Notes: generated from the sequence alone by a model not told the origin. Numbered from the stretch's first letter, positions 6,784 to 15,484 are shown. The stretch is DNA of 38,539 bases from JBDREC01 sp043820105 [NCBI: Pseudomonadota bacterium] (GCA_043820105.1 JBDREC010000033.1:1-38539); one strand, 5' to 3'. Made by a program: numbers and translations.

Positions 6784-6860
6784 TTTGTTCCTCCACAAAA
6801 AGTTTTGAGTACATTTTAATTTATATATATACTGAATCAAATTCAGAATATTTTTTCTTA

Positions 6861-6893
6861 TAACTTACGACATACGACTTACGACTTACCACT
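6861..6893. repeat. GTAAGTCGTAAGTC-type tandem repeat (family B)
   Basis: On the minus strand the 7- to 8-base unit AAGTCGT/AAGTGGT repeats four to five times. It begins inside the 3' end of the upstream thiolase gene, so the last codons Ser-Gly-Lys-Ser and the TAA stop (6879-6881) are made of repeat units. Confidence 0.75.
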
Positions 6894-8096
6894 GACTTCA
6901 ACTGCCATTGCTATGGCGTCACCCCCACCCAAGCAAATTGAAACAAGCCCCTTTTTCAAATTCCTATCTTTTAAAGCATGAATCAATGTTACCAGCCTCA
7001 CTGCTCCTGCTGCTCCAATTGGATGACCCTGTGCTACGCAATCTCCTTTTACATTAACTTTTTTTAAATCGTAATTTAATTCTTTTGCTAATATTAAAGT
7101 TTGCACTCCAAAAGAAGCATTAGATTCTATTAAGTCGAAATCTTGGATTTTATGATTAATTTTTGCAAGTAATTTATTCACGGCATCTATTGGTGCTATC
7201 AAAAAATCAGCTACTGGCGCTGAGCCATCTGCATATCCAATAACTTTTGCTATTGGTTTTAATCCAAGGCTAATAGCTTTTTCATATTTCATTAATAAAA
7301 AACAAGCAGAAGCATCTGCAAACATTGGTGAGTTATAAGGGCTTACAAACATGCCTTCAGGATTATATCTTGTATTTCTTTTTTTATTTATTCTTTCAAA
7401 GGTAATTATTCTTGGAAGTTCATCTTTATCAAACTCATCTATCCTTACGACCTCATTTTTAAAAGCACCTTTATCATAAGAAGCATTAGCTTTTTCATGG
7501 CTTTCAAAAGCTGCCATATCAATTTGCTTCTTAAATTCCTCTGGATCTAAATTATATTTTTTAGCATGTTTGCCCGCAGAATTTTCAGCGTGATAAATAA
7601 TATGCTTATTTGAAATTGGACAAAAAGAAGCATCACTTGTAACAAAATCTAAAACTTGGGGATCTTTTTGCAAACATTTATCAGCCTTGTTAAAGGTTTC
7701 TTCATCAACAAATAAATCAGGAACATTTGATAGGCTTTCCATGCCTCCTGCAATTATAATTTCCTTATCATTGCTTTTGATGCAGTTTACTGCCAAGGCA
7801 ACTGCTTTTAAACCAGAACCACAATTTTTTCCAATTGTAAAAGAAGGTGTGTTTGGCAAGCCAGAAGCAATTGCAACTTGTCTTCCAGGATGCTGCTTTT
7901 CCCCAGCTGTTAATACATTCCCAATAATAAGCTCATCAATTTTCGCCGGATCAATTTTAGTATTATTAAGGATTTCTGAAATAACAAAACCTGCGAGTTT
8001 TGGAGCAGGGTACTTTGCCAAAAAACCTCCAGTTTTGCCTATTGGGGTTCTTAGGGCTGAGATAAAGACGATATCTTCGTTATTATATTGAGTCAT
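6879..8096 (-). CDS. acetyl-CoA C-acyltransferase / acetyl-CoA acetyltransferase (thiolase)
   Basis: This is a classical thiolase of 405 aa. The N-terminal motif is FISALRTPIGKTGG, the nucleophile lies in GKNCGSGLKAV (about residue 91), the substrate-orienting GHPIGAAGA is present, and the base cysteine is in CLGGGDAIA. The NEAFA position reads ESNASFG, a departure from the classical motif. It would complete beta-oxidation or make acetoacetyl-CoA. Why two thiolases sit side by side is not visible; different chain lengths or directions are the usual explanation. It follows the hydrolase gene by 109 bases that hold the family A inverted repeat. The last residues SGKS and the stop codon are encoded by an intergenic repeat, so the C-terminus has been remodelled. 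Confidence 0.92.
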   Translation of the reverse strand: MTQYNNEDIVFISALRTPIGKTGGFLAKYPAPKLAGFVISEILNNTKIDPAKIDELIIGNVLTAGEKQHPGRQVAIASGLPNTPSFTIGKNCGSGLKAVALAVNCIKSNDKEIIIAGGMESLSNVPDLFVDEETFNKADKCLQKDPQVLDFVTSDASFCPISNKHIIYHAENSAGKHAKKYNLDPEEFKKQIDMAAFESHEKANASYDKGAFKNEVVRIDEFDKDELPRIITFERINKKRNTRYNPEGMFVSPYNSPMFADASACFLLMKYEKAISLGLKPIAKVIGYADGSAPVADFLIAPIDAVNKLLAKINHKIQDFDLIESNASFGVQTLILAKELNYDLKKVNVKGDCVAQGHPIGAAGAVRLVTLIHALKDRNLKKGLVSICLGGGDAIAMAVEVSGKS

Positions 8097-8110
8097 ACCT
8101 TTTCTCTTCC

Positions 8111-8203
8111 ATTAATTATTATTTATTAATTATTACTTATTAATTATTTTGCACAACCGAGCCGAATAATCAAATAACCAATAATTAATAAATAATAATT
8201 AAT
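8111..8203. repeat. AT-rich inverted repeat (family A)
   Basis: Arms 8111-8134 and 8180-8203 are perfect reverse complements over 24 bases with a 45-base loop holding a short GC-richer core. It fills the gap between the hydrolase stop (8206) and the thiolase start (8096). Adjoining repeat sequence supplies the TAA of the hydrolase. Confidence 0.8.
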
Positions 8204-8205
8204 AA

Positions 8206-9096
8206 TTAATTTTTAAGATGAGACGATTCAAATACCTTCCTATACAAACCTTCCACAACCTCTTTGCCTCTTTCTAACAACACAGCACCATGACCAGGCA
8301 AAACCATATTAAAATCTAAATCAAGTATTTTTTCAATAGAATTTTTAAGCTGCTCTTTTGAAGCTGAAAAAATGTCTGTTCTGCCGAAATGGTAAGCTCT
8401 TTTTAACTGTTTTATATCTTGACTGGTATCAACATCATCCCATGTCAAGCTTTCATGATTATATTTTGCGGAATAGATTGTATCTCCTGTAATTAGAGCC
8501 TTAAAATCTTTTGAATAAAGACATACACCATCACTTGAGTGTCCTGGTGTTTCAATTACTTTCCATTCTGAGTTTCCAATTTTGATTATATCATCTTCTC
8601 TAAGTAGAATATCTGCATATAAATTTGGAAAATTTTCGATTCTATATATTTCACTTAAGGTCTTATAATATTCACTTTTGCCTACAATAAAAACATTTTT
8701 ATTTTGCTGGCTCATTAAGCTTGACGCATTTCGATGCAGGTACAGATTTACATTATTACTTAACTTTTTTTTAAGTTCAGGGAAAATACTCATGTGATCG
8801 CCATGGGCATGAGTTGCTACAACTTTGGATATGTTTTTTAAATCAAATCCCTTGCTGGTTAAAAAATTAAATTTATTTCTATTTGGCATGGCTTTGGTAG
8901 ATAAAAACCCTGGATCAACTATTGCTAAATCTTCACTAAGGTTTTGTTTATTATTGTCTCTTAAGATATAGGTATTGCAGTCTGATATTAAATAAGTCTT
9001 TGAAAGAGGATCAAGTGAATTAAAATCAATGTTATCTGGAATAAGTCTTTGTCCCTTTATACAATAAAGAGAAGCATTGATTTTAATAAGATTCAT
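8206..9096 (-). CDS. metallo-beta-lactamase-fold hydrolase, possible acyl thioesterase
   Basis: The 296-aa product carries the full metal-ligand set of the family: THAHGDH (about residue 95), TPGHSSDG (about 185), the bridging Asp in ITGDTIYS (about 204) and LPGHGAV (about 268). It should bind two metals and hydrolyse an ester or thioester. It is cytoplasmic, with no signal peptide. The ATG lies 3 bases after the ACP stop codon with no Shine-Dalgarno, so it is probably translationally coupled to the ACP. Some metallo-beta-lactamase-fold enzymes are ACP thioesterases, and the coupling suggests release of an acyl chain from the ACP. A glyoxalase-like or lactonase role cannot be excluded. Confidence 0.85.
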   Translation of the reverse strand: MNLIKINASLYCIKGQRLIPDNIDFNSLDPLSKTYLISDCNTYILRDNNKQNLSEDLAIVDPGFLSTKAMPNRNKFNFLTSKGFDLKNISKVVATHAHGDHMSIFPELKKKLSNNVNLYLHRNASSLMSQQNKNVFIVGKSEYYKTLSEIYRIENFPNLYADILLREDDIIKIGNSEWKVIETPGHSSDGVCLYSKDFKALITGDTIYSAKYNHESLTWDDVDTSQDIKQLKRAYHFGRTDIFSASKEQLKNSIEKILDLDFNMVLPGHGAVLLERGKEVVEGLYRKVFESSHLKN

Positions 9097-9099
9097 TTT

Positions 9100-9393
9100 T
9101 TAAGCAAATTCGCCAGCGCCTTTGTAACCTTGTTCGTCACATTTTTTCTTATAGGCGTCAGGATCATTTACATATTCATATGCATCTTGAGCTGTTAGTA
9201 TTTTTACAGCATATTTGTCTGGGATCTCACAGTCATAGGCTGTTTCCATTTCACCAATTAAATCAGCTGCATCTAAAGAATCAGCGCCCAGGTCAGCCAT
9301 GATTTTTGCGTTAGCTGTAACTTTCTCAAGTTCCATGTCTAGAAAATCTGCCACTAATTTTCTCATTTCTTCTATGTTAGCATCTTTTGCCAT
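9100..9393 (-). CDS. acyl carrier protein
   Basis: This 97-aa ACP has the phosphopantetheine site Ser39 in LGADSLDAADLI and the expected acidic helix. It exceeds a standard AcpP by about 15-20 residues because of a C-terminal tail (PDAYKKKCDEQGYKGAGEFA). A GGAGG Shine-Dalgarno precedes the ATG. An ACP is unexpected amid CoA-based beta-oxidation enzymes. It may carry acyl chains for a dedicated synthase or transferase outside the window, or accept chains released by the adjacent hydrolase. It is probably not the housekeeping AcpP, which usually sits next to fabF. Its order between the dehydrogenase and hydrolase genes shows co-transcription. Confidence 0.93.
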   Translation of the reverse strand: MAKDANIEEMRKLVADFLDMELEKVTANAKIMADLGADSLDAADLIGEMETAYDCEIPDKYAVKILTAQDAYEYVNDPDAYKKKCDEQGYKGAGEFA

Positions 9394-9408
9394 TTTAATA
9401 CCTCCAGT

Positions 9409-9507
9409 TTAAGTGGTAAGTGGTAAGTGGTAAGTGGTAAGTTGATTACGGTGTACAGTGTACGCCGTGATAATACTTACGACTTATGACATACGACTTA
9501 CAACTTA
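9409..9507. repeat. inverted GGTAAGT/ACTTACGAC repeat with palindromic core (family B)
   Basis: AAGTGGTAAGTGGTAAG units (9409-9442) face ACTTACGACTTATGACATAC units (9474-9507). Between them is a second dyad, ACGGTGTACAGTGTACGCCGT (about 9448-9468, one mismatch). The whole intergenic gap is a large transcribed hairpin. It runs into the stop codon of the hydroxyacyl-CoA dehydrogenase gene (9498-9500). Confidence 0.8.
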
Positions 9508-10631
9508 TTTAATTTTTCACAAATCAAGTAGCGTGGATTCTTTCCACTTTGTTCGTATAAATTATTTAATAATTCCTTTATTTTTTCAATTCCAAATTCA
9601 TTTGCATATTCAAAAATTCCCTTGGACCAGCCTCCACCTGCTTTTATTGCAGCGTCAATATCTTCTGGACAAGCGGCCACTTTATCTTCTAGGACTTTGC
9701 ATGATTCATTAACAGCAATTGCAATTAATCTATTTGCATCAAAGCTAAAGCCTTTATCAAGTTCTTTTTTATCTGCTATAACTGGATTGCCAAGTTCATT
9801 TTTTTCATATTTATAAATTCCGTGCATATTTTTAATTCCAAAACGCCCATTGTCAACATATTCTTTCAGCTTTGAAGGTGGAGCATATTCCGGTTTTTGG
9901 CCTAAACCATTGAAAATGACATTAGAAACCGATAAGATGACATCAAGTCCAATTAAATCAGACAGTTCATAAGGACCCATTGGCATTATACCGTGATCTC
10001 TAGTGGTCTTGTCAATTTCTGCTGTTTTTTCCGGATTTTTTTCTAGAAAGTAAAATGCCTCGTTTACTAAAGGAATTAGAATTCTATTAAAAATAAAGCC
10101 AGGCGCGTCTTTAGCAACTATGGCTATTTTTCGTTTAAGGCTAGATGCAAATTCTTTTGTGTCTTCTAAAACTTGAGGATCTGTTTTTTCGCCAGGAATA
10201 ATTTCAACAAGTTTCATTAAGTAAGCAGGATTAAAAAAATGCAGGCCTATAACTTTTTCAGGTCTTTTAGTTGTGTCTGCTATTTTTGAGATACTTATTG
10301 AAGAAGTATTTGTAGCTAATATTGCATCTTTTTTGCAGGATTCATCCAGCAGTTCAAATATTTTTTTCTTTAGTTCAAAGTCTTCAAATACAGCTTCTAT
10401 TACAAGATCAACATCAGTAACAGCTTCTTTAATATCTGAAAATGTTTTTATTCTTTCAAGATCTTCAGGCTTTCTGGTTTTCGCGGCTACTTTATCATAA
10501 CCCGCCTTAAGAATTTCAGCATTAACATCACATAAATTTACCTCGTAGCCATCACGAAAAAGCGCAAGAGCAATCCCAGATCCCATGGTCCCAGCTCCAA
10601 TAATAGCAACACTCTTTATTTTTTCAGTCAT
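9498..10631 (-). CDS. 3-hydroxyacyl-CoA dehydrogenase
   Basis: The enzyme oxidises 3-hydroxyacyl-CoA to 3-ketoacyl-CoA with NAD. The 377-aa product opens with the Rossmann motif VAIIGAGTMGSGIA (residues 8-21). The catalytic serine lies in NTSSISISK, the histidine in GLHFFNPAYLMK (about 131) with the partner glutamate in VEII, and the asparagine in GFIFNRIL. It exceeds the 280-residue single-domain form because a second C-terminal repeat follows (RLIAIAVNESCKVLED... AAIKAGGGWSKG), as in the dehydrogenase half of FadB/FadJ without the hydratase part. The hydratase is the separate gene at 12470-13393. The Shine-Dalgarno GAGGAG is good. The stop codon TAA lies inside family B repeat sequence. Confidence 0.93.
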   Translation of the reverse strand: MTEKIKSVAIIGAGTMGSGIALALFRDGYEVNLCDVNAEILKAGYDKVAAKTRKPEDLERIKTFSDIKEAVTDVDLVIEAVFEDFELKKKIFELLDESCKKDAILATNTSSISISKIADTTKRPEKVIGLHFFNPAYLMKLVEIIPGEKTDPQVLEDTKEFASSLKRKIAIVAKDAPGFIFNRILIPLVNEAFYFLEKNPEKTAEIDKTTRDHGIMPMGPYELSDLIGLDVILSVSNVIFNGLGQKPEYAPPSKLKEYVDNGRFGIKNMHGIYKYEKNELGNPVIADKKELDKGFSFDANRLIAIAVNESCKVLEDKVAACPEDIDAAIKAGGGWSKGIFEYANEFGIEKIKELLNNLYEQSGKNPRYLICEKLNKL

Positions 10632-10645
10632 TATTTCTCCTCTTA

Positions 10646-10663
10646 AATTAATTATTAATTATT
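10646..10663. repeat. AT-only repeat (family A), short copy
   Basis: AATTAATTATTAATTATT fills most of the short gap between the acyl-CoA dehydrogenase stop (10666-10668) and the Shine-Dalgarno of the hydroxyacyl-CoA dehydrogenase. It is a single-arm version of the elements at 5294 and 8111. Confidence 0.6.
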
Positions 10664-10665
10664 TT

Positions 10666-12390
10666 CTAATTACCCCCATAAATAATATCATCAAACCTGT
10701 CCACAGTACTATTATCCCCATTTTTTATAAAAGATAAACTCATTTCAGCTTTTGACAAAGCAGCATTCAAAAACTTAGAGGCAACAAGCTTCTTTCTTTC
10801 TGATAACTTTGCATGGCTTGTAAATATATAGGCAATAAGCGTATCACAAGCCAAATCAACCAAGTGCTTCACATAAAGATCTTTAAAAACCTCATCTTTT
10901 TTATCATTTATCAAAGTGATAGCTTCATCTAGTTTTGCTTTTAATACATTAGTTTGCTTTAAAAGCTCAGCACACTTTTCTTCGTTTGCAACTTTAGCTT
11001 CAAAGTCTGCAAAAATATCATTTAAACCATCTGTTAAAATTCCACCTGCTGACATTGCAACTTGAATTTGACTGGTGCCTTCGTAGATGGAGGTGATTCT
11101 GGCGTCTCTGTAATGTCTTTCAGTGTTGAATTCTTGCATATAACCATTACCACCAAGAATCTGCATGCAATCATACGCTATTTTATTACAGCTTTCTGTT
11201 GTATAATATTTGGTCATTGGTGTTATAACGGATGATAGTTTTTTATATTTTTTGTATTCAGGATCTTTTCTCATTTGCCTCTCGTCAACACCTTCTTTTT
11301 CCAGCTTTTTTTCAAGGCAATTTTTGAGCTCATAATACATAGAAGCAGTATATGTAAGGTTTCTCATTGCTTCTAAATTGATTTTAGTATTCATAAGCAG
11401 ATCAGCGACCGCTGGAATTTCCTTGATTTTCTTTCCAAACTGAACTCTTTCATCAGAGTATTGAAGAGCTTCATCATAAGCAGCTTGCGCGATTCCACAG
11501 GCTTGGGCTGCTGTTCCAATTCTGGCATGATTCATTAAGTTGATGGTGTATTTTGTTAGCCCTTTACCTCTTTCACCAATCAAAATACCTTCTGAATTAT
11601 TAAAATATATTTCGCAAGTTGGAGAGCCGTGAATTCCAAGTTTGTGTTCGATTTTAGTAACTTCAATTTGCTCTTTTTCAACCAGGAAAAAGCTAAGACC
11701 ACGGGCTCCTTCTTTATCTTCGCTTCTGGCTAGAACCAAGACAACATCACCACAACCATTGGTTATAAATCTTTTTGTTCCATTTAAGATCCACTTCCCG
11801 GTTTTATCATCTAAGGTTGCTTTGGTTCTGACATTAGATAGATCAGTTCCTGCATCAGGTTCTGTAAGAGCCATTGCTCCAGTATAACCCTCAGAGGCAA
11901 ATAAAGGAAGATATTTGGCCTTAACTTCATCACTGCAAAATTCATCAATAGAATCAGCAATTCCAAAGGTTAAACCAACGAAATTATGAATCGAGCCGTC
12001 TGCTGCTGAAATAATATCTAGAATTGCTGTAGCAATAATATTAGGACAATTCATTCCACCAAAATCAGCAGGAGTACTTAAGCCACCAATACAAAGTTCT
12101 TCAAATTGCTTTAAATTTTCTTTTACTTCTTTTGGAAAGATTACTTTACCAGCTTTAAAATCCAGCCCTTTTTCATCAATGACTTTTGCATTTTTAGCAA
12201 TCACATCATCTGCTATTTTTCCAACAGTATCTAAAACCATTGCATAGGATTCTGCAATGTCATTTAAATCATCTTCTGATAATTGATTTTGGAAATCACC
12301 TTCCTTTGCTCTGATAATTTTATCCCAATCAAAGGATTTTAGAATAAAATCCAGGTCATCATTTTTTTTGTAAAAATTTGATATTTTCAT
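10666..12390 (-). CDS. acyl-CoA dehydrogenase (long form with C-terminal extension)
   Basis: This is a FAD enzyme that introduces the alpha-beta double bond into acyl-CoA and passes electrons to ETF. The 574-aa product has the family signatures ALTEPDAGTDLSNVRTKA and GTKRFITNG, the C-terminal motif QILGGNGYMQEF, and the catalytic glutamate in IYEGTSQIQ (about residue 437). The extra 120 or so residues after that mark the roughly 600-residue subgroup with a C-terminal helical domain. The Shine-Dalgarno CGGAGG lies 5-6 bases from the ATG. It follows the hydratase gene; the gap is a family B inverted repeat. No ETF genes lie in the window, so the electron acceptor is encoded elsewhere. Confidence 0.94.
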   Translation of the reverse strand: MKISNFYKKNDDLDFILKSFDWDKIIRAKEGDFQNQLSEDDLNDIAESYAMVLDTVGKIADDVIAKNAKVIDEKGLDFKAGKVIFPKEVKENLKQFEELCIGGLSTPADFGGMNCPNIIATAILDIISAADGSIHNFVGLTFGIADSIDEFCSDEVKAKYLPLFASEGYTGAMALTEPDAGTDLSNVRTKATLDDKTGKWILNGTKRFITNGCGDVVLVLARSEDKEGARGLSFFLVEKEQIEVTKIEHKLGIHGSPTCEIYFNNSEGILIGERGKGLTKYTINLMNHARIGTAAQACGIAQAAYDEALQYSDERVQFGKKIKEIPAVADLLMNTKINLEAMRNLTYTASMYYELKNCLEKKLEKEGVDERQMRKDPEYKKYKKLSSVITPMTKYYTTESCNKIAYDCMQILGGNGYMQEFNTERHYRDARITSIYEGTSQIQVAMSAGGILTDGLNDIFADFEAKVANEEKCAELLKQTNVLKAKLDEAITLINDKKDEVFKDLYVKHLVDLACDTLIAYIFTSHAKLSERKKLVASKFLNAALSKAEMSLSFIKNGDNSTVDRFDDIIYGGN

Positions 12391-12403
12391 GAAACCTCCG
12401 TTT

Positions 12404-12474
12404 TAAGTGGTAAGTGGTAAGTGGTAAGTGGTAAGTGTTCCTTACTACTTACGACATACGACTTGCAACTTATT
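12404..12474. repeat. inverted GGTAAGT/ACTTACGAC repeat (family B)
   Basis: AAGTGGTAAGTGGTAAG units (12404-12438) face ACTACTTACGACATACGAC units (12443-12474) with only a few bases between. They form a long imperfect stem in which the variable base of each unit is mismatched. It begins a few bases upstream of the acyl-CoA dehydrogenase Shine-Dalgarno and overlaps the hydratase stop at 12470-12472. Confidence 0.8.
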
Positions 12475-13393
12475 TACAAGTAAACACCGGATCTCTTTTA
12501 TCTACTAAAGCAGTAATTCCCTCTTGGGCATCTTCTGTTCCTACTAAATATGCAAAGGCTATTTTTTCATAGGCAAGTGCTTCTAAAAAATTCATATCTG
12601 TAAACTTGCTTGCAATCCATTTTGTTAGGTTTTGAGCAATTGGACCGATTTCGGGATTTGCTACTTCAAAGTGTGCTTCTTTAATATATACATTTAGCTC
12701 GTTTTCAATTTTTTCAAGATTAATTTCTTTGCTTTGTAAATCTTCAGCTTTGTATAACTCAGAAAAGCCCTTTGCAATGATTATTGTCTGATCTAGCAAC
12801 TTTCCTTTTTCAACAATAAAATCTACGATACCGGATTTGATCGCTGAGTCTGTGTCAAAGATGTTCGCATTTGTTATGTAATCAATAGCCCTATCTTTGC
12901 CAAACATATTTACCATGGCTGCTGTTCCACCCATTGCTGGTAACACTCCAAGACGGTTTTCGGGCAAGCCAATTGCTCCTGTTTTTGTTTTTTCTAAAAC
13001 CCGAAGATGGCAACCAAGCGCGAGTTCACAGCCTCCTCCCAGGGCAATACCATTTATTGCTGCTACTAGTGGTTTTTTACAGTATTTCATTTTAATAATA
13101 ATTTTTTGTGCATAATCAACGAATTTTTCAGCTTCCTTAACAGTTTTGCCAAGCATCATGTCAATTTTAGCACCTACAGAAAAAGCACGAGGATTGGCAC
13201 TTGCCAAAATGGCAGATTTATATTTTTCTGCAGACTCATAAAAATCTAAAGCCTCAGTTAAAGCATCAATTAATCCATTCTCAATATTATTGCGAGCAGC
13301 CTTGTCCTTATTCATCTCGATAATCAAAACATCTTCAAATTCCGACAAAATAAGATGATTTATTATATTATTAAGCTCGTTTTTTATAATCAT
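12470..13393 (-). CDS. enoyl-CoA hydratase/isomerase (crotonase family)
   Basis: The enzyme hydrates 2-enoyl-CoA to 3-hydroxyacyl-CoA. The 307-aa product shows the oxyanion-hole segment ANPRAFSVGAKIDMM, the substrate motif AAINGIALGGGCELALG with the first catalytic glutamate (about residue 121), and the second glutamate in GLPENRLGVLPAMGGT (about 141). Both catalytic acids are therefore present, favouring a true hydratase. It is somewhat longer than the 260-residue norm because of N-terminal and C-terminal helices. The Shine-Dalgarno GAGAGGT precedes the ATG. It is the second gene of the cluster, after the acyl-CoA synthetase. Confidence 0.92.
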   Translation of the reverse strand: MIIKNELNNIINHLILSEFEDVLIIEMNKDKAARNNIENGLIDALTEALDFYESAEKYKSAILASANPRAFSVGAKIDMMLGKTVKEAEKFVDYAQKIIIKMKYCKKPLVAAINGIALGGGCELALGCHLRVLEKTKTGAIGLPENRLGVLPAMGGTAAMVNMFGKDRAIDYITNANIFDTDSAIKSGIVDFIVEKGKLLDQTIIIAKGFSELYKAEDLQSKEINLEKIENELNVYIKEAHFEVANPEIGPIAQNLTKWIASKFTDMNFLEALAYEKIAFAYLVGTEDAQEGITALVDKRDPVFTCK

Positions 13394-13410
13394 TTACAAC
13401 CTCTCTTCTT

Positions 13411-13451
13411 TATTCCTTGTTCTCTTGTTCCCCTGCGCTCTTGTTCTCCAG
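13411..13451. repeat. GGGAACAAGAGCGC-type repeat (family C)
   Basis: On the minus strand GAACAAGAGCGCAGGGGAAC followed by AAGAGAACAAGG fills the gap directly after the acyl-CoA synthetase stop (13452-13454). The copy upstream of that gene (15431-15469) is in the opposite orientation, so the gene is bracketed by inverted copies. Confidence 0.75.
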
Positions 13452-15356
13452 CTAAGACCTATACATTCCCTCAATCTGTTCTTTATATTTACTAAAAATA
13501 ACATTTCTTTTCTTTTTATGAGTTTGTGTTAATTCGACCCCTAGCTCAAACTCTTTATCAACGATACAGATTCGATTTGCTGGGATGTGGCAATATTCAC
13601 TGAAGCCTGTAGCTTTTGAAATTAATGTTTGAATTTCTGATTGTATAAGTTTTTTAACTAAGTCATCTTCAACATCCACTCCATCGTGTTGAAGCTCTTT
13701 GCTTTGAAAATTTAGCCAATCTTTAAGGACTTCAAAATTGGGGACAATTACTGCACCCAAACTTTTTTTATCTTGGCCTACAACCATTGACTGACTTATG
13801 TACATGCTTGACTCGAGCTTTGCTTCAATTGGTTCAGGTTCAACATTTTCACCACTAATTAAAACAATTGTGTCTTTTGCTCTTCCTGTTATAACAACAT
13901 CATTTGTAATTGTAAGTTTTCCAAGGTCACCGGTATTAAACCACTCACCTTTTAAAACAAGGTCAGTTGCTGCTTGGTTTTTATAATATCCTTTCATTAC
14001 CTGGGGGCCTTTAGCCCAAATAATGCCTTGTTTTCCTATAGAAACAGCATTTCCTTTTTCATCTAATATTTTAATTTCCGTGTTTATAATTGGCTGTCCT
14101 ATGCTTCCCCTAATATTATGCTTAAGGGATCTGGCTGATAAAACAGGAGAAGTTTCAGTTAATCCATAACCATTGAGAAGAGTTATTCCAACAACTTCAA
14201 AAAAATCATCAACGTAATCTGGAAGAGAGCCTCCACCAGAAATTGCTGCTCTTAAACGTCCTCCTGTTGCTTGCCTGATTTTTGAGCAAACTAATTTGTC
14301 AGCAAAGGAGTGTATTTTTTCGAGCAATTTAATTGATATTGATAATTTTGATTTAGATATTTTTGAAGGCAATTCTTTTTCAGAAAAATAGATTACTTCA
14401 TTATTTAATGCTCTTTTTGCATAAATGTAATTTTTACTTTTTCCTAATAAAAATTGTATTAGCTTTCTTTTAATGGGTTTTTCTTTGTCAAATTTTGTTT
14501 TAATTCCATCATAAACTTTTATCCAAATTCTTGGAACAGAGGCCATTAGGGTTGGTTTCTGTGAAATTAAATCTTGCTTAAATTTTCTAATATTTGTGTA
14601 GCAAGTTAAGCTGCCACAGTAAATAGCTACATATTCAACTGTTCTTTCAAACATGTGCCAAGAAGGAAGGATTGATAAAAATCTGTCTTCATATGTTATA
14701 TCTATTAAGGATGGCAAAGAAAGGGCATTGCTGGTAATGTTTGCATGAGTAAGCATTACCCCTTTTGGATTTCCTGTAGTTCCAGAAGTGTAGACAATAG
14801 TAGCCAAGTCTTGTGCTTTAACATTTTTAAGTCTATTTTCAAATGCTGATTTATCTTTTTTGTAGATAATCTTTCCTTTTTCAATCAATTTGTGTAGCGA
14901 ATAAATATTTTCACCGTCTCTAAATTCAAACTCAGGATCCATAATGATAATATGCTTTAGGTCAGGCAGTTTTTCAATTGCGTTTTTAATTTGATAAAGT
15001 TGTTCTTGTTTTTGAACAAAAATCGCTTTTGAATTTGAATGTTCTAGTATTTTAAAATATTCTTCAAATGTTAAATCACCACTTGTTGGGACTGAAATAA
15101 TATTAGCACAAATCATTGATAAATCACAGATAATCCACTCTAAGCAATTATTTGCTAAAAGCATAACATGATCTGATTTTTCAATTCCCAGGTCCATTAA
15201 AGCACAAGCAAGAGCAGAGGCTTCCCCAAATAACTCAGAGTATATTAATGTACGAAATTCGTCTTTTTTCTTTTCTTTAAAGGCAGGGCGCGATGGGTAT
15301 TTTTCTACAGCGCTTAGGAATAATTCCGATAAAGTATTAATTACTTTTTCTTCCAT
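13452..15356 (-). CDS. fadD: long-chain acyl-CoA synthetase (AMP-forming)
   Basis: The enzyme activates free fatty acids with ATP and CoA, feeding the downstream beta-oxidation genes. The 634-aa product has the adenylate-forming P-loop TIVYTSGTTGNPKGVMLTH (about residue 192), the NGYGLTETSPV motif (about 398), the WFNTGDLG aspartate (about 471) and the hinge region GRAKDTIVLISGENVEPEPI. Size and the GENVEPEPIE motif match the long-chain (LC-FACS) subgroup. The ATG at 15356 is preceded by GGAGAGGA at about 12 bases, rather far. It is the first gene of the minus-strand cluster; no strong sigma-70 promoter was recognised upstream. The symbol is used for function only. Confidence 0.92.
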   Translation of the reverse strand: MEEKVINTLSELFLSAVEKYPSRPAFKEKKKDEFRTLIYSELFGEASALACALMDLGIEKSDHVMLLANNCLEWIICDLSMICANIISVPTSGDLTFEEYFKILEHSNSKAIFVQKQEQLYQIKNAIEKLPDLKHIIIMDPEFEFRDGENIYSLHKLIEKGKIIYKKDKSAFENRLKNVKAQDLATIVYTSGTTGNPKGVMLTHANITSNALSLPSLIDITYEDRFLSILPSWHMFERTVEYVAIYCGSLTCYTNIRKFKQDLISQKPTLMASVPRIWIKVYDGIKTKFDKEKPIKRKLIQFLLGKSKNYIYAKRALNNEVIYFSEKELPSKISKSKLSISIKLLEKIHSFADKLVCSKIRQATGGRLRAAISGGGSLPDYVDDFFEVVGITLLNGYGLTETSPVLSARSLKHNIRGSIGQPIINTEIKILDEKGNAVSIGKQGIIWAKGPQVMKGYYKNQAATDLVLKGEWFNTGDLGKLTITNDVVITGRAKDTIVLISGENVEPEPIEAKLESSMYISQSMVVGQDKKSLGAVIVPNFEVLKDWLNFQSKELQHDGVDVEDDLVKKLIQSEIQTLISKATGFSEYCHIPANRICIVDKEFELGVELTQTHKKKRNVIFSKYKEQIEGMYRS

Positions 15357-15430
15357 TATTTGGCAATCCTCTCCTTATAATAAGTTTTAAATTTTTAAAT
15401 TTTAGGCAGGAAAAAGCAACTAAATTGTTG

Positions 15431-15469
15431 AAGGGAACAAGAGCGCGAGGGAACAAGGGAACAAGAGAA
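15431..15469. repeat. GGGAACAAGAGCGC-type repeat (family C)
   Basis: GGGAACAAGAGCGCGAGGGA followed by ACAAGGGAACAAGAG on the plus strand. It lies between the acyl-CoA synthetase start and the 6S RNA promoter and is inverted relative to 13411-13451. Confidence 0.75.
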
Positions 15470-15484
15470 TAATTAAGATTAATG

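Noticed and set aside
6784-6840. 19-codon N-terminal extension of the last thiolase
   Set aside because: It has no ribosome site, while GGAGGAA precedes the internal ATG at 6783. The extension is not thiolase-like.
7687-8091. Plus-strand frame of 134 codons inside the second thiolase
   Set aside because: It lies fully within a secure gene on the other strand and has no Shine-Dalgarno or recognisable motif.
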